From: Toxorhynchites rutilus septentrionalis
Taxonomy: Eukaryota > Arthropoda > Insecta > Diptera > Culicidae
DNA: 64,000 bases
Direction: 5' to 3'
NCBI RefSeq assembly: GCF_029784135.1
Contig: NC_073744.1
Location: forward strand, 33,982,939-34,046,938
The notes beneath the pieces are model-generated. The model was not told the DNA's origin. It saw only the letters and a list, made by a program, of their open reading frames with translations, and did no database searches. Shown piece by piece: positions 45,064-54,649 of the stretch. A program made the position numbers and the translations under genes. Numbering within the stretch: the first letter of the stretch is position 1; every line of letters starts with the position of its first letter.

Positions 45064-46340
45064 CGGTTTCCTAACTGTTGGTTTCCCTCCAATGACATAA
45101 CCGGCTCGGACTGGAGGTCGTCCGTCGGAATTTCTTCGTTTCCCGTCAATCGGATGTATTGTACCGGACGGTTAAAATTAGCATTGTGTTGGTTGTTGTG
45201 ATATCGCTGCGTGTTATTATTTGTAAATTGACCTCGAACTTGGTTCTGTCGGCCCTGGTTGTTATTATTTCTTTGAGGAAAAGTTGAGTTGTTGAAAAAT
45301 TGTGCGTTTCTGCGTTGTTGATTATTAAAGCTGTGTTGGTTTCTACCTCTGTTGGTAGAATTAAATGGATAACGCTGATAATTGCCCCTGTTAGCAGGGT
45401 GGTTGAAATTGTTATTGTATCGATTTGTGTTTCTGTTAATTTGCGAATAGGAGAGAATGTTAACGTTCGAACTTGTGGAATTTTCTTCCAGTGCTTTTGT
45501 TGTTGCATCTGAAAATGAGTTGAAAGTACCCGCTCTGATGATTAGAGAGGTTTTTTCGTTTTTCAGTCCGTTAGCTAGGCTTTTTATTCCTTCCTTTGTT
45601 GCCAATGATTTAGCAACCTGTGTTGGAACTTCAATTCCGATGTACGCATTTTCTAATTTGTTGACCAGTATTTCGAGATCTTGGCAAAAATTTTCTATAT
45701 TACCATTTTGTCTCAGACCGGTCATTTTTGCTATTATTTGAGCGGGGGGTGTGGATTTAATTGTCGATTTAAGGGTTTGAATGATTTCTTCCAAAGAAGA
45801 TGGTGTGTCGGGGAAGGCATTTCTAGCTCTTCCTTCGAGTTTTGTTAAAATAACTGTTATGATAGTCGTTTTATTGTCATTTGTTTCTAGTGTTTTTACT
45901 AGGTTCAGTGCGTCCAAAAATGATTTTAGTTTGTCGATTGTTCCGTCAAATTGAGGGACTATGGAGGAAGTGAGTTTAATAGTTTCTGGAAGGTTTGCCA
46001 TTTTTGATTTTATTTTGTTCAATCCTACTGTAAATAAAACCGCTAGTCCAATCTCTTTTAGGCTACGTCTTTTATACTGTTTATTACTAGTTATAGTTTC
46101 TCTAATATTTTGGATAGCTTCTTTAGCTGTTGATATGTAGTGGGTGCAGTCCGATCCCTTAATAGTATTTATATTTAGTTTTAAAATTCGTTTTACTTCG
46201 GCATATAATTGCTCTGCTTCTTGTAGTTTAGCCCTCAATGTAGTTTTTCTAAGATTTTTTACTATTTCTTGTTGGATCGTCTTGTTGATTGTTTGTAGTT
46301 TTTGGACGTTTTTATGTAACTTAGCTGTAGTTTGATCCAT
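45057..46340 (-). CDS. Gypsy Gag, 427 aa
   Basis: Gag forms the virus-like particle. The N-terminal 100 residues are helical and Lys/Gln-rich (coiled-coil-like). They are followed by the capsid-type region (KLTSSIVPQFDGTIDKLKSF, then LEGRARNAFPD...). The C-terminal 130 residues are extremely rich in Asn, Arg, Gln and Phe/Tyr (RNTNRYNNNFNHPANRGNYQ and on) with no CCHC zinc knuckle. RNA binding is probably supplied by this basic, low-complexity tail. Stop TAA overlaps the pol ATG. The small ORF upstream stops 6 nt before this ATG. Confidence 0.93.
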   Translation of the reverse strand: MDQTTAKLHKNVQKLQTINKTIQQEIVKNLRKTTLRAKLQEAEQLYAEVKRILKLNINTIKGSDCTHYISTAKEAIQNIRETITSNKQYKRRSLKEIGLAVLFTVGLNKIKSKMANLPETIKLTSSIVPQFDGTIDKLKSFLDALNLVKTLETNDNKTTIITVILTKLEGRARNAFPDTPSSLEEIIQTLKSTIKSTPPAQIIAKMTGLRQNGNIENFCQDLEILVNKLENAYIGIEVPTQVAKSLATKEGIKSLANGLKNEKTSLIIRAGTFNSFSDATTKALEENSTSSNVNILSYSQINRNTNRYNNNFNHPANRGNYQRYPFNSTNRGRNQHSFNNQQRRNAQFFNNSTFPQRNNNNQGRQNQVRGQFTNNNTQRYHNNQHNANFNRPVQYIRLTGNEEIPTDDLQSEPVMSLEGNQQLGNRC

Positions 46341-46346
46341 CTGGTT

Positions 46347-46583
46347 TTATACTAGGTCGGACGCCGCTTGCATTTTACGTGCCGCCTCCACAGCTTGAGC
46401 TGTTACCCATGTTTTGTAGGCTTTAAAAAGTTTCATGAGCGTTGTTATGATAATTACGCCTAGAAGAATACAAAGGATTGTTCCTTGGTATTCGTGCATT
46501 TGACCATGATTTTCTAAGTGGTTCAATATTTGGACCTGAGGGTCTCCTGTATTTGCTACGGTTTTAGAGCTAAAAAGACCCAT
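46347..46583 (-). CDS. Small membrane ORF upstream of gag
   Basis: I choose the second in-frame Met (46583), giving 78 aa beginning MGLFSSK, a fit to the N-myristoylation pattern (Gly2, Ser at position 6). The Met at 46601 would add six residues and destroy it. A hydrophobic helix (TILCILLGVIIITTLMKLF) near the middle suggests one membrane span, followed by an amphipathic basic tail. Its stop lies 6 nt before the gag ATG. The position recalls small ORFs of mdg1/412-type elements. The function is unknown; membrane targeting is inference. Confidence 0.65.
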   Translation of the reverse strand: MGLFSSKTVANTGDPQVQILNHLENHGQMHEYQGTILCILLGVIIITTLMKLFKAYKTWVTAQAVEAARKMQAASDLV

Positions 46584-46601
46584 GCTGGTCTCAAAACACA
46601 T

Positions 46602-47481
46602 TGGGCAACAAAAGAACTGCTTATATATATAATGATTTCAGGAGCTCACCCGCCTTGCTTTTCCATCCGGCACCTCTGCATGTGATGGCTGCTTCCTGTC
46701 TGACTTAGTTGATTTCCTTCTATGTTGACGAGGGGGTAACACTTAGCGATGCTGTGGTGAAGTAACGCTACTGCTGCAGGTGGTACCAGTACGATTGCAA
46801 GTACCAACGGAATCACTGTATTGCGGGAACGCCTCTTTAAATGGGAATGCCTTGCTGACCGTTGAGGCTACCCAGTGGTGTGTTTTAGCGTCATGCCCTC
46901 GCGCACCTGTTTTGCTGCTTTCAATATCGATTCGCTGATTCTGTCATGCGTCTCATTTATCAGCACTCACAAATCACAAATCACTCTCTTTGTTTTTTCA
47001 CCAGCACCAGCTAAAATAATTTTTTTGTCTTTTTGTCTCGCGCTGGGCCCCGACGGCTCGGTGGTTCTGATGTAAGGATAGGTTTGTTCAGTTAATGACT
47101 CTTTAAGGATTAGAGCACTTGCAGTTCAACGTAAACATCGATCGTGAATCAAACTTCTCAGCAGACAACGATGGCACAAACAAATGAGCTTCTCCAACCG
47201 ACTCCGTGCAGGAATCATTTTCCTTCAACATGCTTTCCACTTTGCTGTATATGCTCGACAGCATGTCTTTATTGTTCAATCAATCCGGAACAAGCGATTC
47301 ATTGTCGGAATTTTCTTCTTCTTTCACTACAATCTTTGACCAACGTCTATCACTCACTTTATTCTTTCGAGAGAAATAAATTTGTAGATCACTGTTTGCA
47401 CCTTAATTTGCTTAATTGGTTTCTGTTCAGTCGCACAACAACACTTTCCGGCTCACCCTTAGTACCGCACAGATCACACTA
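46602..47481 (-). other. Gypsy 5' leader
   Basis: About 880 bp between the primer-binding site and the first ORF. It probably contains packaging signals. The plus-strand ORF at 47144-47479 is a shadow without support. Confidence 0.7.
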
Positions 47482-47499
47482 GTCCTGTCACGGTCGCCA
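47482..47499 (-). other. Primer-binding site, Arg-tRNA-like
   Basis: On the minus strand TGGCGACCGTGACAGGAC begins right at the LTR edge. TGG is the complement of a tRNA CCA end; the rest resembles the arginine-tRNA primer site of 412/mdg1-type elements. The exact tRNA needs checking. Confidence 0.8.
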
Positions 47500-48006
47500 T
47501 GTCGCAGGTCGCAGGATCGCCATGTGGACACCCAGTAGTTTCTTTCGGTTATATGAAAAGACTTTCACGTACGCGTTCATACTGAGTCCGCCCAACTGGG
47601 TCAGACTCCCTTTTATTCAATTCGTTTATTTCTTACAACTAGCTACAACCTAAATTCTATTATTATGCGTGGTCAGGCGAATTGTAGTAAAACACATAAC
47701 ACATGTGTCCGAAAAGATGTCAACCGGAATCGAAAGCATAAATAGGAAACGTTTGCGCATTTGCGCAAGCATGTGTTTGTCATTAAATTCACGCTAGCGA
47801 AGCTAGCGAAGAAGTGCAAAAGTAAACAAAGGAAGTTAATGGTCAGCGCGTCATATTATGCAATAAATAACCATCGGAACCTTGGCCTGAATTTACGACA
47901 TGGTTCGCATGTTTATTTTGGTTGCACAGCGTGACGCACTTGCTAGAATTTTGTTGCCATAAGGGCATGTGTATCGGGTTGTAGGTGGTCCAGTGATCCT
48001 GTTACA
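47500..48006 (-). repeat. Gypsy 5' LTR
   Basis: 507 bp, the same length as the other LTR and identical to it by eye. It drives transcription of the element toward lower coordinates. Confidence 0.97.
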
Positions 48007-48558
48007 CTTGGATAGTTTCTGCTTGGGAATCTCCTCCGGAACGCTGAATTTGTCCTCTGCGGAGAAGAACAACAGGCCCGGCAGCTGACGAAAGTCCGCT
48101 TTGACGTAGGTTTCGTCGTCCATTACCAGGCAATGCGGCTTCGTCAGCATTTCGGTGTACAGCTTCCGGGCTCGCGTCTTCCCCACCATGTTTTGCCTTT
48201 CGTCGCGGTTAGGAGCCTTCTGAACCTTGTATGTACGCAGGCCCTCCCGCTGCTTGGTCCGCTGAACGAATGAACTTGACAAATTCAGCTTATTGGCGAC
48301 ATCCCGGACCGAACTTCTCGGATCACGTCTAAACTGCTTAACTAGGCGCTTGTGATCTTTTTCACTGACGGAGCATCCATTTTTGCCGTTCTTCACCTTC
48401 CGGTCGATGGTTAGGTTCTCGAAGTATCGTTTTAGTACTCTGCTGACCATGGATTGGACGATTCCCAGCATCTTACCGATGTCCCGATGTGACAACTCCG
48501 GATTCTCGAAATGAGTGCACAGGATTAATTCACGACGCTCTTTTTCGTTCGACGACAT
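48007..48558 (-). pseudogene. DD37E transposase, N-terminal half
   Basis: 184 codons from ATG 48556-48558 to the gypsy insertion. Two helix-turn-helix units bind the transposon ends (LSHRDIGKMLGIVQSMVSRV and SSVRDVANKLNLSSSFVQR). Then comes the first catalytic Asp in CLVMDDETYVKADF (Asp147). The last codon, AAG, lies within the CTTG/CAAG target duplication. No stop or frameshift is present before the insertion. The remaining coding part is at 40124-40579. Confidence 0.92.
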
Positions 48559-48713
48559 TTTTCCAAATTTACGAAAAATTGACAGTGAAGCATGGCCAAC
48601 GTGATCTATATACTCTTATCTGATTTTAAAGCGAAAGCTGAAGATATAATTCCTAAAAATTAAATTTCTACAGCGTTTTTTCCGTGATGCAATTTGATGT
48701 GACACACCCTTTA

Positions 48714-49215
48714 GCCTAGGGAGACGAGAAGGGAATGTTCAAGCCGCTCTTCTTTCCAGTCTTATGATGATCGGGGAGATATCAGTACGAAGCGCTTGCC
48801 GTAAGTTGTAGCCTTTATCAAGAAGTATCACGCGAAGGTGATGTGGTCTTTATGCCGAACCTGGCATCAGCCATAATGCCAAAGATCACTGGAGGATGGA
48901 TCGGGTGAAGATAAACATTGTAGCGAAGACCGTCAACCTTCCCAACATCCCCTAGTTGCGACCGATAGAAAATTTTGGGGTGAATGGCCAAAATGGATAG
49001 ACAGCTGACCACCAAAGCCACGAAAAGGTCTTTTCATCGGCCATTTATTTACAATACTTCATCAAACAACCTTTCCTCTTCCTGTCCAGCATACATTAGT
49101 TCTTCCAGCTTATTTAACACGTTAAGCCCCGATCGAGCTAGGGGACTGAAGAAGAATTTTTCGTCTGACTCACGCTGGTCCGCGCGGACTTTTATAGAAA
49201 TCATTTTCCAATTTT
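48714..49215 (-). pseudogene. Possible transposase remnant
   Basis: The minus strand can be read as ...FFFSPLARSGLNVLNKLEEL and then, after a stop and frame change, HPIHPPVIFGIMADARFG. The last string is loosely like the KHPxSxMVxGIMADG block of some Tc1/mariner-type transposases. No catalytic Asp or end repeat could be fixed, so this is tentative. Confidence 0.3.
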
Positions 49216-49484
49216 TTTGATGTCGTTCCCAGTTGACACTCTCTAAACGAAAAGTCCACTGTCGGTGCGATGAAACCAGCTCAACGTGTTCATTTTCGGA
49301 TGCATTGGAAGCGCTCTTGAACAGTCTGCCGAAAAAAAGTTTTTTTTAAGATTCATTCATTTAAGAAAATCAACATGATCAAATTGTAATATTGAAAAAC
49401 AGGTCGAACTCGATTATCCGGAGTATTTTATTCTTTATTTTCGGAAATTTTGAATAATTTGTATAATAATTTCATATTGAATAG
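49216..49484. other. Unassigned spacer
   Basis: No feature recognised. Confidence 0.4.
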
Positions 49485-49735
49485 CCAATATGGGTATCAA
49501 ATGAAAGGGATTGACTAGTAGAACACAGTTATTTATGAAAAATGCAAATCCAAAATGGTTACCACCACAAGATGGCGCCATATATAGTTTATTCACAACC
49601 CCATCAATATGGGTATCAAATGAAAGGGATTGACTAGTAGAATACAGTTATTAATGAAAAATGCAAATCCAATATAGCGGCCACCACAAAATGGCGGATT
49701 ACATATTTTCTCAGAACCCCATCAATATGGGCCCC
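49485..49735 (+). repeat. Tandem repeat, unit 119 bp
   Basis: CAATATGGGTATCAAATGAA starts at 49486 and 49605, and CAATATGGG starts a third, truncated unit at 49723. Each unit also carries AAAATGCAAATCCAA and an ATGGCG-containing segment. Confidence 0.85.
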
Positions 49736-49923
49736 CCCTTCACGCATGACGTAATTTGTGCACGACGTCTAACATTATGCCACTGTGATTATTTTTAACT
49801 TTGTTTTTGTCGCGTACAACGCGAGTAAATTTAGAGTAGCCCGAGATAACACTCAACAGACGAGAAAACACAAACGAAATATTGTGCGCAATAGACATCA
49901 CACACGAAACATCTCACTAGCAG

Positions 49924-49986
49924 TATAAATACCGGTCATCGAGACAGCATCTCATCTCACTTCTTTGAATTCCGTCACCAATAAAC
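49924..49986 (+). promoter_or_regulatory. Candidate TATA/Inr promoter, possibly in a solo LTR
   Basis: TATAAATA (49924-49931) lies 30 bp upstream of TCATCT (A at 49954), the right distance for an insect initiator. AATAAA follows at 49981. A promoter and poly-A signal this close together recall the U3-R-U5 of an LTR. No matching second LTR or clear TG...CA ends were found. It points away from MTIF2 exons but toward its 3' end. Confidence 0.35.
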
Positions 49987-50392
49987 AAACGAAAGAAAGC
50001 AGCTAGTTTTCCATCCTCCAAAACCAATAGTATTTGTAAGACTCAAAATGAGTAAATAGAGTTTCCTATCAATCCGCTCCGCCTGTTCAGGCGTGGGAGC
50101 CTTTTGAGGTTAGGGCGTGGCGTTCCTTCCATATAAATTCATACTGAACGAAAATAATGACAACCAATTTTGTTTACAAATTCAAATATACTCCGCATAC
50201 TACTTCACCTCATATGATTCTCATTGGAAGCGATTCATGAAATAAATTTTAAAAATGCCTAACGTTAGACAATACTTCTTAAGTATACCTTCAGGCGTAA
50301 ACAGGCAATGGGCGAACGCTAATTCACAACTTTTCGGTTATTACATTGAATTATTAAATTTAATTAACTCAAAGAGTTGTACACTCCGGTCT
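49987..50392. other. Intergenic region beyond the MTIF2 3' end
   Basis: A+T-rich; the short ORF at 50255-50518 overlaps the end of MTIF2 antisense and is not supported. Confidence 0.4.
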
Positions 50393-50398
50393 TTTATT
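50393..50398 (-). terminator. MTIF2 polyadenylation signal
   Basis: AATAAA on the minus strand about 31 nt past the MTIF2 stop codon, followed by T/GT-rich sequence. Confidence 0.7.
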
Positions 50399-50428
50399 AC
50401 TTTAACTACTTTCTACGGAATCCACACT

Positions 50429-52701
50429 TCAAAAGCCCGGATCCCAATCAGTCTCCTGTGGTTGTTGATTCATTTTATAGCACACAATCGTGTCACCAGC
50501 CTTCACCGTAACATCCTGTGAGCTCAGTCTCAAGCCACACTCCACATCCTTCTTGACCGTATCGACCTCATTTTTGAGGTGCCTCATCGATTCCAGCTCC
50601 AAACCATCGGCAACGATTTCTCCGTTTCTCACTAGCCTGAACCGCATGGCTTTCTTCAACATGCCTTTCGTGCAGCGACAGCCCAAAACCGTTACGCTTT
50701 TTCTGCCCTCATTGATGTCGAAAAGTTGCAGTACATTAGCCTCACCCACCGTTTCCTCGACGTCCACCAGAGGCAGTTTGGCATTGATTTCCTTCTTCAA
50801 ATCATCCACCAGTCGATAAATAATGTTAACAGCACGAATGTGCACATCCTTCGGTTTCTCAGGAAAGCCAACGGAGAATGCATACACGACTGCGTTGAAA
50901 AGCTTTGCCAACTCAAGATCCCCTTGACAAACATCCCCGACACCATAGTGCACCACATCGAGCCGGCAGTGTTCGTTTCCATCGTAAGTTTCCAACACAT
51001 CGAGGATAGCTTCCACGGAACCATGGACGTCTCCTTTGATGATGACGTTCACCCGTGGAGTGGGGTCTTCCGGACCGGATTCTTTTGGCCGTGGGCCCCG
51101 ATTTCGCCTCCGATAATGGCCTGCTGCCCGCTGTTGCTCCCGCTCTGCTCGATACTTCTGATCGTGTTCCATCTGTTTCTGCAGAATCGCATCCTTTTCG
51201 CTTTCGGCTCTATGCATTTTGGCCTGGGCTTCTCTCCACCGCATTACCGAGTGGGCAACCTTTTCCGAGTCGACTTCCAGTATTCCGTCCCCCGCGGCAG
51301 GAAGCTCTCTCCACCCAAGTATCTCCACCGGCATCCCGGGTGTTGCTTCAGTCACCGGTTGACCGGCATGATCAAACAACCCACGTACCCTAGCCCAAGC
51401 TTGACCACTAACGAGAACACTTCCCTTTCGTAGCGTCCCTCTGGTAACGATTGCAGTGGATAATTTCCCCCGGCGGGGATCGAGTTTTGATTCAGCAACT
51501 ACCCCTTCCATTAGGCCAACGTATTCTCCTTTCAACCCCATTAAAGTAGCCTGGGTACTGATGGCCTCAGCGAGTTCATCCAAGTGGGTACCTTGCAAAG
51601 CTGAAACGCCTAAAAAAATTATGAATATAACGGAACATCTACATTGGCAAAATAAGAAAAAAAAACAATTACCAACAGCGATAGTGTCGCCTCCGTATCC
51701 CTCCAATGCAACACCATGTTGCACCAATTCCTGCTTAACGCGATCCAAATTGGCATCCGGTTTATCAATCTTATTTACAGCAACAATGATCGGAACGTTT
51801 GCATCCCTTGCCAATTTGAGCACCTCTTTGGTTTGCTCCATAACCCCATCGTCAGCGGCCACCACGAGAACGATTATATCCGTCAGGTTAGCACCTCTCG
51901 CGCGCATAGCACTAAAAGCCGCATGGCCCGGTGTATCCAAAAACGTCACCTTCTCGCCACTGTCCAGCTCAACAGTGAACGCCCCAATGTGCTGCGTGAT
52001 ACCTCCGGCCTCACTGGCCGCCACCGACGCACCACGCAACGAATCCAGCAACGTTGTCTTGCCATGATCAACATGACCCATCACAGTTACCACCGGAGGT
52101 CGTTCCCGGAGGTTTTCGGCCAACGGTGGCGGTCGCGGAACAACATCGCGATCCCTAGCTTCCTCCTCCTCTCTTTCCACACTCGGTGCGGCCACAATTC
52201 TCATCCGTAGACCACACTTGGCGAGAATTTCCTTCATAATTTTTTGATCCATCAAGCGAGCGTTTGGACCGATATCGCCAGCCCCCTTCACGTATAACAT
52301 CACCTCCTGGATGTGTTCCAAATCGAGCTGGCATGATTTGGCTAGCTCTGCGACGGTCATATTACGCCAAATGTCCACCACTCCGCTGGTTTGGGTTTGG
52401 TTCTTTTTCTTGGCCGAAAATTCTATCACACGAGGTGCTTTCTATAATGTGGATGATTCAAACAAGAAAGAAACAAGCACCAACTCCAAGGTCACTCACC
52501 CTTTCCTCAGCAGTTTTTCGTCGCTTGTGAGCTACGGCACTTGTCTGGAAGTTAAATGCATTACCGGAAGTTATTTTTTGCCAGCGATTAAAATTTGACC
52601 GGCAAGTTTCATTGCATAATCTGCAAACAAAAACATCAGCATTTGCGAGAATAATATAATTCGACCCATCACCTGCTAAACACTTGTTTTGAATGTAACA
52701 T
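50429..52701 (-). CDS. MTIF2: Mitochondrial translation initiation factor IF-2
   Basis: This GTPase delivers fMet-tRNA to the small mitochondrial ribosomal subunit. Coding exons on minus: 52701-52673, 52620-52500, 52441-51673 and 51609-50429, joined in frame to 699 aa. Introns of 52, 58 and 63 bp have GT-AG ends. I chose ATG 52699-52701 because its 29-nt exon splices in frame to the next. The N-terminus (MLHSKQVF...SNFNRW) is basic, fitting a mitochondrial presequence. G motifs follow in order: GHVDHGKTTLLDSLR, GGITQHIGAF, DTPGHAAFSAM, NKIDKPD and SALQG. The C-terminal domain carries KGDVHGSVEAILDVLETY. The length suits animal MTIF2. The third intron has no stop and a length divisible by three, so retention would keep the frame. 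Large antisense ORFs are shadows. Confidence 0.95.
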
Positions 52702-52874
52702 CACTAAAGTCATTTAGTGAATTTCTGTGATTTTGTAGTTTTCGGTAAATCGATAAGAATCAGCTGGCCATAAGCGGCCAGTACACGAGCGGTGTTATGT
52801 GATTTGTTTTTATTGTGGGCCACTGACAGTCCGGTTTGTTTTGGTGTTGCTATTTTGGCTGCGTTCCACCTGAG
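52702..52874 (-). promoter_or_regulatory. MTIF2 upstream region
   Basis: About 170 bp lie between the MTIF2 ATG and a hAT-like element whose end starts at 52875. The 5' UTR and core promoter must lie here or partly inside the transposon. No TATA box is evident, usual for a housekeeping gene. Confidence 0.4.
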
Positions 52875-52978
52875 CAGGGATGCCAGGCTTGAAGACATGT
52901 CTTCATTTTGAAGACATTTAACTTACTGTGAAGACATTTGATTTTTGAAGACATTTTGAAGACATTATTAACACTCAT

Positions 52979-53177
52979 ATACTCGCGCATTGGTCTGTCA
53001 GACCGAGAAATCAATAATTCGTTCATTTCTCAGAAAATATCAACACTACGAATTTGCGATTCTCTCTAGCTTCGTTATTCGTCGTTCGTCATCGTTTAAC
53101 GTATCGCATGTGTTGGTACAAAGGGGATGTGTGCAATTTTTTTAAAATTTTCGGTCTGACACACCGACGCGAGTATA
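52979..53177 (+). mobile_element. Nested MITE, about 200 bp
   Basis: TACTCGCGCATTGGTCTGTC at the left mirrors GACACACCGACGCGAGTATA at the right. A partial relative lies at 55534-55590. Confidence 0.65.
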
Positions 53178-54451
53178 GGAGTAACTTTTTTGGACAAGTA
53201 CTTTTGACGTAGAACTACGTCTTTCAGGAAGGGTACCAAATCAGAAAACAGGTCACGTTTTTATGAAATAAAGTTAACGTTAATAACTATGTTTCACTGT
53301 GAACGAATTCTCATGATTTGCATACCAATCGAATCGGAAATTCTCTAAGATTTGTTTGATATGCTGTATATTACAATTCGCTAATCTCTAAACGGTTAAA
53401 ATTCATGAAAACTGGATGAACTTCCTTTTATTCCATACAATTGTTCTGCCGATTTGTGTTCTAACCCTACCCGTATTTCGAATGCTTATAACTCCAACAT
53501 TTCTTAACATATCGGAGAGATGTTTGCATCAATTGATAGGAAATTTTTCTACGCGTCTATCACAATTAATAAAATATTATTTTTCATGAGATGAACAATT
53601 GAATAACTGTAAAATATCAAGCGTTATTTGAACGCCCTAACTGCCATGTTTTGATTGGGCCGATTCACGGTTTCCCCAACACAGACTTCAAAATCGATGT
53701 ACTTGTGAAAATCCGCTCTGCAAATATATATGCAAATCGAGGGTATTTTTGTTCCCACCGAACTGTGTTTCCCTAACACGGTCTTCAAAATAAATGTGCC
53801 TGGGGGAATCCGCTTTGCAAATACATGCAAGTCGGGGCTATTTTTTGGTGTTGAGTACAGCGTTGCCATTGTTCCAGTTTAAACTGGATTCTTCCAGTTT
53901 TTTTTTCTCGATCCAATCAAACAGTTAAATCCTGAAATCTTCCAGTTTTTGGAAATATTATCCAGTTTTTTTTTATCGCCACAATAAAATCTGTGTTTTT
54001 AATCTAAAAAAATCTCGGGTATGTTTTCATTCAAATTTATTTTTTGACGTGGGACTACGTCTAACCGGAATATATGGAGGGTAAAATGAAAACCTAAACA
54101 CAGAACATGCAGGAAAAAGAAAAGATTTCGAATGCTTATAGCTCGAACATTTAGTACTGGATAGGAGAGATGTTTGCATCAATTGATAGGAAATATTTCT
54201 ACTAACAAAATGTTGTTTTTCATTAGATAAACAATTGAATAACTGTAAAATATTAGGCGTTATCTAAACGCCCTAACTGCCGATTTACGGTTTCCCTAAC
54301 ACAGCCATCAAAACCAAGCAGCCTTGGGGAAATCGGCATTGCAAATACATGAAAGTAGGGGGACTTTTGTTCTCATCGAAAAATGTTCCCTAACACAGAC
54401 TTTAGCAGCGAAATCGGCATTGCAAACACACGAAAGTAGGGGGAGCTTTTG
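53178..54451 (+). repeat. Two diverged copies of an internal repeat
   Basis: The segment GAGATGTTTGCATCAATTGATAGG, AACAATTGAATAACTGTAAAAT and the AACGCCCTAACTGCC stretch occur at about 53515-53645 and 54165-54285. GACGTAGAACTACGTC or GACGTGGGACTACGTC precedes each. A third fragment lies at 56450-56750. Non-coding. Confidence 0.65.
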
Positions 54452-54646
54452 CACCTGTTTTTGTCCATGGCGAACGAGCTAGGTGGTCAGAAGTTAGCCA
54501 CAAAAGAGGCCTGTGAAAATTGGCTATCCGAGTTTTTTGCCAATAAGGAAGCGAGCTTCTATAACAGCTCTAATAATAATTTTACTAATTTTATGAACAA
54601 ATGAAAATTCAAAAAAAAATACCACAGGACTTTTTTGACAGCCTAA
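54452..54646 (+). mobile_element. Deletion fragment of the 447-1731 mariner family
   Basis: It starts at ACCTGTTTTTGTCCATGGCG, equal to position 1473 in the full copy. It lacks about 90 bp before the stop and ends with the complete right terminal repeat TTTTTTGACAGCCTAA and a TA. The left end of the element is missing. The remaining coding DNA corresponds to about 40 C-terminal codons. Confidence 0.92.
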
Positions 54647-54649
54647 TAT

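Larger units (their letters stand above)
40584..48006 (-). mobile_element. Ty3/gypsy LTR retrotransposon, mdg1/412-like
   Basis: A 7423-bp element with two 507-bp LTRs that I could not tell apart by eye. CTTG is duplicated at 40580-40583 and 48007-48010. In element orientation the LTR starts TGTAACAGG and ends GCGACA. It encodes a small ORF, Gag, and a Pol with the order protease, RT, RNase H, integrase, which is diagnostic of Ty3/gypsy. It has no env. The 4-bp duplication, Gag without zinc knuckle and Arg-tRNA-like primer site point to the mdg1/412 branch. Confidence 0.95.
39995..48711 (-). mobile_element. DD37E Tc1/mariner-superfamily transposon, split by gypsy
   Basis: The inverted ends, about 44 bp, begin AAGGGTGTGTCACATCAAAT on the left. 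The right end is the exact complement of the same string. TA flanks both (39993-39994 and 48712-48713). After subtracting the gypsy insertion and its 4-bp duplication, the element is 1290 bp, the expected size. One gene is carried on the minus strand. Confidence 0.95.

Noticed and set aside
44800..45512. Plus-strand ORFs across the gypsy element
   Set aside because: Shadows of gag and pol on the opposite strand.
50726..52210. Plus-strand ORFs of 235, 203 and 164 codons
   Set aside because: They lie antisense to MTIF2 and mirror its codon bias; no domains.
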